Of a stretch of DNA of 13,876 nt, positions 8,237 through 13,599 are shown one piece after another (the first letter of the stretch is position 1; every line of letters begins with the position of its first letter). Under the pieces are notes generated by a model, which saw only the letters and a list, made by a program, of their open reading frames with translations, ran no database searches and had not been told where the DNA came from. Made by a program: the position numbers and the translations under genes. Source of the stretch: Lachnospiraceae bacterium UBA4292 (GTDB taxonomy: Bacteria > Bacillota > Clostridia > Lachnospirales > Lachnospiraceae); contig DGVE01000197.1 of assembly GCA_002395865.1 (NCBI GenBank), positions 1 through 13,876 of the forward strand, read 5' to 3'.

Positions 8237-8719
8237 TTGAACGAGAACGTAAAAGAACTGGTAGATCTTATGTGTAAGGCGGCAGAGCTTACAGGCACTG
8301 TGAACGGACTTGGAGACGATCTGGGCATCATCTCGAGGACTGAGCTCGCCATGTATATGATGTATCTCTCCATGTCGGATGGCGAGATAAGCACGAGCGA
8401 GGCGGAGACCATTTCACAGGTATGCGGTCTGGAGCTTGCGCCGGAGGAGCTCGCGTATTTCGTTGCGGACAATGACATCTTGAACCCCGAGTTCGGCAAG
8501 AACGTACCCGTTACCCTTAAGATACTTGTTAAGACTGACAATGACATGAAGGGCATGGGCAACGATGATGTTAAGTATTCCGACTATGTTCTGGAGACAT
8601 ATAAGGCCATCGGCGAGCTCGTGATCGGCGCCGACAAGCAGGTAAAGGACGAGGAGACCGAGAACTTCAAGAACTACATAGGCATGATGGAAGATTACAT
8701 CAGCAACAACTTAAAGTAA
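8237..8719 (+). CDS. TerB-like helical acidic protein
   Basis: This is a 160-residue, strongly acidic, all-helical-looking protein without signal peptide or membrane segment. The segment TELAMYMMYLSMSDGEISTSEAE (about 35-57), with its hydrophobic helix followed by a DGEIS acidic turn and another helix, resembles the TerB/DUF533 (tellurite-resistance-associated) fold. The match is too weak for a firm assignment. The start is TTG 8237, preceded by AAAGGAT at 8224-8230. No ATG in this frame gives a sensible N-terminus with a ribosome site. It has its own strong promoter and ends before a strong terminator, so it can be expressed as a single gene. Function is unknown. Confidence 0.75.
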   Translation: MNENVKELVDLMCKAAELTGTVNGLGDDLGIISRTELAMYMMYLSMSDGEISTSEAETISQVCGLELAPEELAYFVADNDILNPEFGKNVPVTLKILVKTDNDMKGMGNDDVKYSDYVLETYKAIGELVIGADKQVKDEETENFKNYIGMMEDYISNNLK

Positions 8720-8725
8720 TTGATC

Positions 8726-8757
8726 AGGCGCTCCCGGTCCCGGGGGCGCTTTTGTTT
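8726..8757 (+). terminator. Intrinsic terminator
   Basis: A stem of about 11 pairs, including GCGCTCCCG (8728-8736) with CGGGGGCGC (8741-8749) and one T-G pair, closes a GTCC loop and is followed by TTTTGTTT. It lies 6 bases after the stop of the TerB-like gene. The ribosome site of the next small gene begins only about 5 bases after the T tract. Confidence 0.88.
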
Positions 8758-8775
8758 ACATAGGGAGAACACGAT

Positions 8776-8997
8776 ATGGGACCTGTAGATGATAAACTGA
8801 CAGAGGATGAGCTTATAGCCATGATAGAGGCGCAGATGAACAGCGGCGTGAGCAGGCTCAAGGTGGAGATGTCCGAGGAGATGGAAGAAGGAGAGATCAG
8901 AAGCCGATACCACCACGGAAGGTGCGATGTGGGCTCAGTGTGGGCTGACGGGAGCGTCAGAAACATGTGCGACGTGGATGATTCCTCTTGCCAATAA
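8776..8997 (+). CDS. Small acidic protein with C-terminal Cys/Gly motif
   Basis: This 73-residue protein starts at ATG 8776, behind AGGGAGAA (8762-8769). The N-terminal half is a predicted acidic helix (DDKLTEDELIAMIEAQMNSG). The C-terminal half is different in character: YHHGRCDVGSVWADGS, then a second Cys in RNMCDVDD and a third near the end. The pattern of an acidic helix followed by a HHGRCDVGS-type tail looks conserved and deliberate, but I cannot name a family. No promoter is evident between the terminator at 8726-8757 and this gene, so it may depend on read-through. A His/Cys-containing metal-binding or modified peptide is possible but unproven. Confidence 0.6.
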   Translation: MGPVDDKLTEDELIAMIEAQMNSGVSRLKVEMSEEMEEGEIRSRYHHGRCDVGSVWADGSVRNMCDVDDSSCQ

Positions 8998-9016
8998 ATG
9001 GCATGTGTGATAGAAT
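8988..9016 (+). promoter_or_regulatory. Probable promoter of the DUF1538 operon
   Basis: TTGCCA (8988-8993) and TAGAAT (9011-9016) are separated by 17 bases, and TG stands one base before the -10 box (extended -10). It overlaps the end of the small acidic gene. A short inverted repeat, TGCCA/TGGCA (8989-8993 and 8999-9003), covers the -35 box and spacer and could be an operator. Confidence 0.6.
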
Positions 9017-9056
9017 CGAAAGGCGATAAAACTTCTGACAGGATGTGGCATATATC

Positions 9057-10589
9057 ATGAGAAGACTGCTCGTAAACATGAGGGAAAAAGCAGATGAGGC
9101 AATGGCGTCCGTACTGCCGATAGTGGCGATAGTGTGGGTGCTTTGTGCGCTTGCCGTCCCTATGTCTACGGGCGTTTTGCTTACTTTTCTAACCGGTAGC
9201 GGTCTTCTGGTCGCGGGCATGATGCTTTTCACCATGGGCGCGGAGATGTCCATTTCACCCATGGGCGGATATGTCGGCTCCTTTCTGACCAGATCGAGGA
9301 GCGTGCCGCTCATCATAGGAGTAGCCTTTTTTCTCGGCCTCATCATCACGATATCCGAGCCCGATCTTCAGGTGCTCGCGGGACTGGTGCCGGGCATACC
9401 GAACATGACGCTCATAGTGGCGGTAGGACTCGGAGTAGGTATATTTCTGGTGCTGGCGCTTCTTCGTATGCTTTTTAAGATCAGGCTTCAGATCCTGCTG
9501 ATGGTGAGCTATGCGCTGGTCATATGCTTCGCGTTTATGGTGCCGAGGTCGTTTCTCGCCATAGCGTTTGATTCGGGCGGTGTCACGACAGGCCCTATGA
9601 CAGTTCCGTTTATCATGTCACTCGGTGTCGGAGTCGCGGCCCTCAGAAGCGATAAGGGGGCGGCTGATGACAGCTTCGGACTTATCTCGCTGTGTTCCGT
9701 GGGACCGGTGATGGCCGTAATGGTGCTCGGCATGATATTTACCACCGAGGAGACCCAGGCGGTGGTGGACAAGGTTGTGGACGCGGGAGATACCGTGGAG
9801 ATGTTCGGTGAGTTTTTAAAGGGGCTGCCGGAGTACATCAGGGAGATAGCCGTGGCGCTTCTGCCGCTTCTGGGATTTATGGTGATATTTCAGCTATTCG
9901 TTCTCAGACTGTCGTTCAAGAAGCTGAAGAGGATAGGCATGGGCCTTATCTACACATATGTGGGCCTTGTGCTTTTCCTTACCGGTGCCAATGTGGGCTT
10001 CATGCCTGCCGGCAATCTGCTCGGACACAAGCTGGCCGCAGGCGCATATCCATACATGCTCATACCCGTAGGCGCCATCATGGGCTATTTTATCGTAAAG
10101 GCCGAGCCTGCGGTCTACGTGCTCAACAAGCAGGTCGAGGAGATGACGGATGGCAATATCTCCGCAAAGGCCATGGGCACCGCGCTCTCGATAGGTGTCG
10201 CCGCCTCAATAGGCATTTCCATGCTGAGAGTGCTCACAGGCATACCCATACTGGCTGTTCTGGTACCCGGATATCTTCTGGCGCTCTTCGCGTCGATATT
10301 CGTGCCTCCCATGTATACGGCCATAGCGTTCGACTCAGGCGGCGTGGCCTCGGGACCCATGACGGCGGCATTTCTGGTGCCTCTTGCGCAGGGAGCATGC
10401 CAGGCCAGCGGCGGAAATATGATGACGGATGCTTTCGGAGTGGTCGCCATGGTGGCCATGACCCCGCTCATCACGATACAGGTGATGGGTATACTTGCGG
10501 AACTCAAGAGAAAGAAGAAGACCAAGATACTTCGCGAGCTTGCCTTAGAATACTCGCAGATGGATGACGATGCGATAATACTGCTTTAG
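9057..10589 (+). CDS. DUF1538 family membrane protein, internally duplicated
   Basis: This is a 510-residue polytopic membrane protein. The two halves are visibly homologous. Each has an acidic-proline motif (SEPDLQVLA at 100-108, AEPAVYVLN at 349-357), the signature IAFDSGGVxxGPMT (169-182 and 423-436), and a following DSFG/DAFG segment leading into a helix (205-225 and 458-478). This is the DUF1538 arrangement, and such an inverted or tandem duplication is typical of transporters. The substrate is not established. The C-terminus is basic (KRKKKTK) then acidic, and lies beside a P-II-like gene, so P-II control of the channel is plausible. I chose ATG 9057. AGGA at 9040-9043 is rather far away; a GTG at 9045 in frame is the alternative. 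Confidence 0.88.
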   Translation: MRRLLVNMREKADEAMASVLPIVAIVWVLCALAVPMSTGVLLTFLTGSGLLVAGMMLFTMGAEMSISPMGGYVGSFLTRSRSVPLIIGVAFFLGLIITISEPDLQVLAGLVPGIPNMTLIVAVGLGVGIFLVLALLRMLFKIRLQILLMVSYALVICFAFMVPRSFLAIAFDSGGVTTGPMTVPFIMSLGVGVAALRSDKGAADDSFGLISLCSVGPVMAVMVLGMIFTTEETQAVVDKVVDAGDTVEMFGEFLKGLPEYIREIAVALLPLLGFMVIFQLFVLRLSFKKLKRIGMGLIYTYVGLVLFLTGANVGFMPAGNLLGHKLAAGAYPYMLIPVGAIMGYFIVKAEPAVYVLNKQVEEMTDGNISAKAMGTALSIGVAASIGISMLRVLTGIPILAVLVPGYLLALFASIFVPPMYTAIAFDSGGVASGPMTAAFLVPLAQGACQASGGNMMTDAFGVVAMVAMTPLITIQVMGILAELKRKKKTKILRELALEYSQMDDDAIILL

Positions 10590-10602
10590 ACGGGTAATTA
10601 TT

Positions 10603-11292
10603 ATGATATGTTTTATGATAACCATCACCGGAAGAGGTCGCGTGAAGGCATTTTCAAAACTGTACGCGGAGCATGGCGCTGATGTGTGTTTTATATGCTA
10701 CGGCCACGGCACCGCATCGTCGGATATACTGGACGCTTTCGGACTGGACGATTCCGAGAAGGCGGTGATGTTCTCCTGTATAAACGACAGGACCTTCATA
10801 CAGATAAAGAGGGAACTTCAGAGCAGGTTCCATATAGACGTCCCCGGGACGGGGGTCGTATTTACGGTGCCGCTGTCAGCTGTAGGAGGCAAGAAGCAGC
10901 TGAGCTTTCTGCTGGGAGAGCAGGAATATGTGAGATCCGAGGAGAGCGTAATGAAGAACACAGAAAATGAACTGATAATCGTTATAGCGAATCAGGGATA
11001 TACGGAGATGATAATGGATGCGGCCAGGTCCGCGGGCGTGAGAGGCGGGACCGTGCTTCACGCAAAGGGCACGGGTATGCAGGGGGCGGAGAAGTTCTTC
11101 GGCTTCGTGCTTGCCGACGAAAAGGAGATGATCTACATGGTCATCAAGTCCTCCATGCGCGAGCAGATCATGCGTGCCATTATGGATCAGACAGGAATAC
11201 GTTCAAAGGCTCAGGCGATCTGTTTCTCACTTCCGGTGTCGGCTACGGCGGGACTGAGGCTGGCGGAGCCGGAACAGGAGAAAAATGAGTGA
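10603..11292 (+). CDS. Tandem P-II-like signalling protein
   Basis: This is a 229-residue soluble protein of two ferredoxin-like P-II domains (about 3-96 and 122-218). The repeat is seen in matched segments: YGHGTASSDILDAFG (33-47) with HAKGTGMQGAEKFFG (153-167), and VVFTVPLSAVGG (85-96) with ICFSLPVSATAGL (206-218). The second domain follows the GlnB pattern (LHAKGTG corresponds to the V-K-G-x-G strand before the T-loop). The loop is much shorter than in classical GlnB/GlnK, and the uridylylated Tyr context is not evident. P-II proteins bind ATP/ADP/2-oxoglutarate or other small ligands and control transporters. Here the likely partner is the DUF1538 protein 13 bases upstream. The ribosome site is weak, and the end overlaps the next gene by 8 bases. 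Confidence 0.82.
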   Translation: MICFMITITGRGRVKAFSKLYAEHGADVCFICYGHGTASSDILDAFGLDDSEKAVMFSCINDRTFIQIKRELQSRFHIDVPGTGVVFTVPLSAVGGKKQLSFLLGEQEYVRSEESVMKNTENELIIVIANQGYTEMIMDAARSAGVRGGTVLHAKGTGMQGAEKFFGFVLADEKEMIYMVIKSSMREQIMRAIMDQTGIRSKAQAICFSLPVSATAGLRLAEPEQEKNE

Positions 11293-11851
11293 GTGGAAAT
11301 ATGTGAAGAACCACGAATTCTTCACGCAGATGGCCGATTGCGGCTACATTACCGTACAGAACAAAAAGGGCAGGGACGAGGGTATATGCGGCTATATCGC
11401 CGCCGGTATGCTCATGGCGTACGACACATTAACAGGTGACAGGGACTATGCGTGGGACTTCGCCAGATATGAAAACGGCCGCTGTGTGATAAGCTCCGAC
11501 CTGCCGATGGCAGTGTATAAGAAGGCGCAGGAGAAGCATTATCCGCACTGGAGCACTTCCTTCGAGGTACATCACGCCATGAAGCTTTTTCTTGAACAGA
11601 AGAACAGCTTCGTAAAGCATGTGTCGCTGTTCATCCCCTTCGCAAGCAGCAAAAAAGTGGCCGACCTGATAGACAAGGACCGCCCTGTGGTGTGGTTCGG
11701 AAATATCAAGGGCACGGGGTTTCACGCGGTACTGGTGTATGGATATAAAAAGACTGAAAAGGGCATTCGATTCAAGGCACATTTCGGCTGGCAGGGCCGC
11801 TGTGAGGAGGAGATAGAGGGGATGCTGGGAAGTATGTATACATACCTGTAA
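11285..11851 (+). CDS. Papain-fold cysteine-protease-like protein
   Basis: This 188-residue protein has features of the C39/C10-like papain fold. Cys35 sits at a helix start in GICGYIAAGMLMAY, as in the GxCxxAAxxMxxxY motif. His147 is in GFHAVLVYGY, matching the catalytic HAV..GY strand. AHFGWQG (165-171) aligns with the VNWGWGG segment that normally provides the third catalytic residue. Here His166 stands where Asn is usual. There is no signal peptide, so it should act in the cytoplasm. The start ATG 11285 overlaps the P-II gene by 8 bases, linking it to the DUF1538/P-II operon. It could be a protease, transglutaminase-like enzyme or inactive binding protein; family level only. Confidence 0.65.
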   Translation: MSEWKYVKNHEFFTQMADCGYITVQNKKGRDEGICGYIAAGMLMAYDTLTGDRDYAWDFARYENGRCVISSDLPMAVYKKAQEKHYPHWSTSFEVHHAMKLFLEQKNSFVKHVSLFIPFASSKKVADLIDKDRPVVWFGNIKGTGFHAVLVYGYKKTEKGIRFKAHFGWQGRCEEEIEGMLGSMYTYL

Positions 11852-11947
11852 CTATTCAGAACCGTGCAGAAATACACGTCCGGGCCATGCTCGCATGAGC
11901 TCGGATGGGTATTTTTGTAAGGCTCTGACAGCAGACTGCTGAATAGT
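11851..11947 (+). other. Perfect 9-bp inverted repeat enclosing a hairpin before guaA
   Basis: ACTATTCAG (11851-11859) and CTGAATAGT (11939-11947) pair perfectly and enclose the long hairpin at 11870-11914. They also enclose a small hairpin, TCTG/CAGA (11924-11927 with 11932-11935). Together these make a three-way-junction-like fold that starts on the last base of the upstream stop codon. The guaA ribosome site lies 29 bases further on. It could be a leader RNA controlling guaA. I see no match to the purine riboswitch core or another known class. Confidence 0.4.
11870..11916 (+). terminator. Probable intrinsic terminator of the DUF1538 operon
   Basis: The outer stem AAATAC (11870-11875) pairs with GTATTT (11909-11914). 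The inner stem GTCCGGGC-CATG (11878-11889) pairs with CATG-A-GCTCGGAT (11894-11906) around a CTCG loop, with one bulged A. TATTTTTG follows. It is partly symmetrical (A-rich before, T-rich after) and so may work in both directions. No convincing guaA promoter is seen between it and the guaA start, which leaves attenuation possible. Confidence 0.65.
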
Positions 11948-11988
11948 CACATAGTTCATATAAAATATATATTTCAGGAGGACATGAT

Positions 11989-12972
11989 ATGTCAGAGATC
12001 AGAAGACCGGACGATATGGTCCGCATCACAACGGCTCAGCTTGCAGACGCTTTCATAGCAGAGCAGGTCGAGCTCATCAAAAAGCAGGTTGGCGATAAGA
12101 AGGTGCTTCTCGCACTTTCCGGCGGAGTGGATTCTTCCGTTGTGGCTGCTCTGCTCATCAAGGCCATTGGACAGCAACTGGTATGCGTACATGTAAACCA
12201 CGGCCTTCTGAGAAAGGGCGAGCCCGAGCAGGTCATCGAGGTGTTCAGAAACCAGATGAACGCGAACCTCATCTATGTGGACGCTACCGACCGCTTCCTC
12301 GACAAGCTCGCGGGTGTTTCGGATCCGGAGACCAAGAGAAAGATAATAGGCGGCGAGTTCATAGAGGTATTTGCCGAGGAGGCCAGAAAGCTTGACGGCA
12401 TCAGCTTCCTTGCGCAGGGTACCATCTGGCCTGATATACTCGAGAGCGAGGCCGGCATCAAGGCGCATCACAATGCGGGCGGTCTGCCCGAAGATATGAA
12501 GTTCGAGCTTGTTGAGCCCGTCAGGATACTCTTCAAGGACGAGGTCCGCGTGGTAGGAAAGCAGCTCGGCCTTCCCGATAACATGGTCTATCGTCAGCCG
12601 TTCCCCGGCCCGGGTCTCGGAGTTCGTTGCCCCGGCGCCATCACAAGGGACAGGCTTGCGGCAGTGCGCGAGTCCGACGCGATCCTTCGCGAGGAGTTCG
12701 CGAAGAACGGCCTCGAGGGCAAGGTATGGCAGTATTTTACCGTGGTTCCGGACTTCAAGTCCACCGGCGTGAAGGACGGAAAGCGCACATTCGACTGGCC
12801 GTGCATCATCCGCGCGATCAACACGACCGATGTTATGGAGGTGACCGTTGAGCATCTGCCGGATGCGCTTATCGACCATCTTGTAAACCGTATCATCGCA
12901 GAGGTGCCCGGTATCAACAGAGTGCTTTTTGATTATACACCGAAGCCCCCTGCTACGGTGGAATATGAGTAA
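11989..12972 (+). CDS. guaA: GMP synthetase, ATP-pyrophosphatase subunit (free-standing)
   Basis: This 327-residue protein adenylates XMP and transfers ammonia to give GMP, the last step of guanine nucleotide synthesis. The motifs are complete: the PP-loop LALSGGVDSS (41-50), HVNHGLLRKGE (68-78), AQGTIWPDILES, HHNAGGLPEDM, VEPVRILFKDEVR, then the dimerisation domain RQPFPGPGLGVRCPG and the C-terminal TPKPPATVEYE. The usual N-terminal class I glutamine amidotransferase domain (about 190 residues) is absent. The gene begins with its own ATG and AGGAGG (11976-11981, 7-base spacer), so this is a two-subunit type as in archaea, not a truncation. The glutaminase partner is not in this window. The sequence resembles the archaeal-style subunit more than E. 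coli GuaA at the RxxGAITRDRL segment. Confidence 0.95.
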   Translation: MSEIRRPDDMVRITTAQLADAFIAEQVELIKKQVGDKKVLLALSGGVDSSVVAALLIKAIGQQLVCVHVNHGLLRKGEPEQVIEVFRNQMNANLIYVDATDRFLDKLAGVSDPETKRKIIGGEFIEVFAEEARKLDGISFLAQGTIWPDILESEAGIKAHHNAGGLPEDMKFELVEPVRILFKDEVRVVGKQLGLPDNMVYRQPFPGPGLGVRCPGAITRDRLAAVRESDAILREEFAKNGLEGKVWQYFTVVPDFKSTGVKDGKRTFDWPCIIRAINTTDVMEVTVEHLPDALIDHLVNRIIAEVPGINRVLFDYTPKPPATVEYE

Positions 12973-13030
12973 TAACATCGATCTAGAAAACACAGTATTT
13001 ATGTGAGTTACAAGCATATTTACTTAGTCG

Positions 13031-13050
13031 ATGACAACAAAATGACAACA
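13031..13050 (+). repeat. Tandem direct repeat, ATGACAACA twice
   Basis: ATGACAACA occurs at 13031-13039 and again at 13042-13050, separated by AA, giving an 11-base period (one helical turn). Short direct repeats of this spacing are typical of arm-type binding sites of tyrosine recombinases, which fits a former or distant integrase at the guaA end. Confidence 0.55.
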
Positions 13051-13081
13051 GCAATCTAAATCTGATTATTCTTAAAGAACA

Positions 13082-13127
13082 AAAGGCTATCTGATTCAAG
13101 GTGGATTCGGATAGCCTTTTTCTTTTT
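13082..13127 (+). terminator. Strong intrinsic terminator
   Basis: AAAGGCTATCTGA (13082-13094) pairs with TCGGATAGCCTTT (13107-13119) with one T-G pair. The loop is 12 bases and TTCTTTTT follows. It is the first terminator after guaA, 110 bases downstream, and may end either the guaA transcript or one from the inserted element. Confidence 0.88.
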
Positions 13128-13170
13128 GGTTATCCGACGTTAACGGATGGAGGGCGGGTTTTAGAACCCG

Positions 13171-13216
13171 AAAAAAGCTCAGAGACTCCAAGTGCCTTCA
13201 ATTGGAGTTGTTGAGC
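13171..13216 (-). terminator. Minus-strand intrinsic terminator without a visible gene
   Basis: On the minus strand, GCTCA then ACTCCAA (complement of 13216 to 13204) pairs with TTGGAGT then TGAGC, with a small G-T-rich internal loop. It is followed by TTTTTT (complement of 13171-13176). The + strand side lacks a T tract. No minus-strand gene is seen to its right in the window. Confidence 0.55.
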
Positions 13217-13246
13217 ATACACTAAGTATAAAATTTCAGACTTAAG

Positions 13247-13275
13247 TTGAGATTTCTGAACAGATATGATATAAT
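13247..13275 (+). promoter_or_regulatory. Sigma-A-type promoter of the Xre/hsdM operon
   Basis: TTGAGA (13247-13252) and a perfect TATAAT (13270-13275) are separated by 17 bases, with TGA directly before the -10 box (extended -10). Transcription would start near 13282, leaving a leader of about 57 bases to the ATG at 13339. The leader contains GTATCT twice and AGTAT/ATACT arms, possible operator elements for the Xre-type repressor. Confidence 0.82.
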
Positions 13276-13338
13276 TCACACAAGTATCTACACTGGTTGT
13301 ATCTGTTTCAATACTGTTTCCTGAAAAGGAGAAGAAAC

Positions 13339-13595
13339 ATGGCAGTAACATATAAAAACTATGGCATATCCTGATCGATCGGAACATGAAGAAAAAGAAT
13401 TTGGAGCAGTTGGCCGGGATCACGCATTATCAGATGTGCAAACTGGCGAATGATAAGGACGTCACAACTGATGTGATAGGGGCTATCTGCGCGGCTTTAA
13501 ATGTCAGAAGTGATGAGATAATGGATTTTATTCCTGATGAGAAAGATAGTTGTGTATTAGACCGTGCAATCAAACGACAACAAAGAGAGGTATGA
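13339..13595 (+). pseudogene. Xre-family HTH regulator with one-base frameshift
   Basis: A good ribosome site (AAGGAG, 13326-13331) precedes ATG 13339, which reads MAVTYKNYGIS and stops at the TGA at 13372-13374. Adding one base in the A run at 13354-13358 would give MAVTYKKLWHILIDRNMKKK and continue without a break to the TGA at 13593-13595. That yields an 85-residue Cro/C1-type helix-turn-helix protein (YozG-like, with LAGITHYQMCKLAND as the recognition unit and DEIMDFIPD near the end). Without the repair, only a fragment from ATG 13386 could be made; it lacks helix 1 and has no ribosome site. The stop lies 4 bases before hsdM, the common arrangement. It is a real lesion, a sequencing indel or recoding. 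Confidence 0.75.
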
Positions 13596-13599
13596 CCTT

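Larger units (their letters stand above)
12973..13338 (+). other. AT-rich 366-base intergenic region, likely island edge
   Basis: This is the only long stretch without a gene. It begins at the guaA stop codon and is clearly AT-richer than the rest. It holds a tandem repeat (13031-13050), a plus-strand terminator (13082-13127), a short hairpin CGGGTT/AACCCG (13155-13170), a minus-strand terminator (13171-13216) and a promoter (13247-13275). No integrase or second copy of the guaA end is visible. The 3' end of guaA is a documented insertion site of genomic islands, so I infer an attachment region; the exact att core cannot be defined from one side. Confidence 0.45.

Noticed and set aside
8124..8240. 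A 38-residue leader ORF whose TGA overlaps the TTG start of the TerB-like gene.
   Set aside because: There is no ribosome site before its ATG and the peptide is not recognisable; the structured leader explains the region better. Kept here because the stop/start overlap is neat.
11851..11988. Purine, PRPP or other known riboswitch upstream of guaA.
   Set aside because: The conserved core sequences of the purine and ykkC-type aptamers are not present, so no known class was called.
11992..13017. A long open frame (341 codons) on the minus strand opposite guaA.
   Set aside because: It is an antisense shadow of the well-conserved guaA gene; it has no recognisable protein motif and no ribosome site. 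Similar minus-strand frames opposite the LRR, reductase and dus genes were rejected for the same reason.
13386..13595. A complete short HTH gene starting at ATG 13386.
   Set aside because: It has no ribosome site and lacks the first helix of the domain, while a perfect start with ribosome site lies at 13339 in a frame one base off; a frameshifted gene is the better reading.
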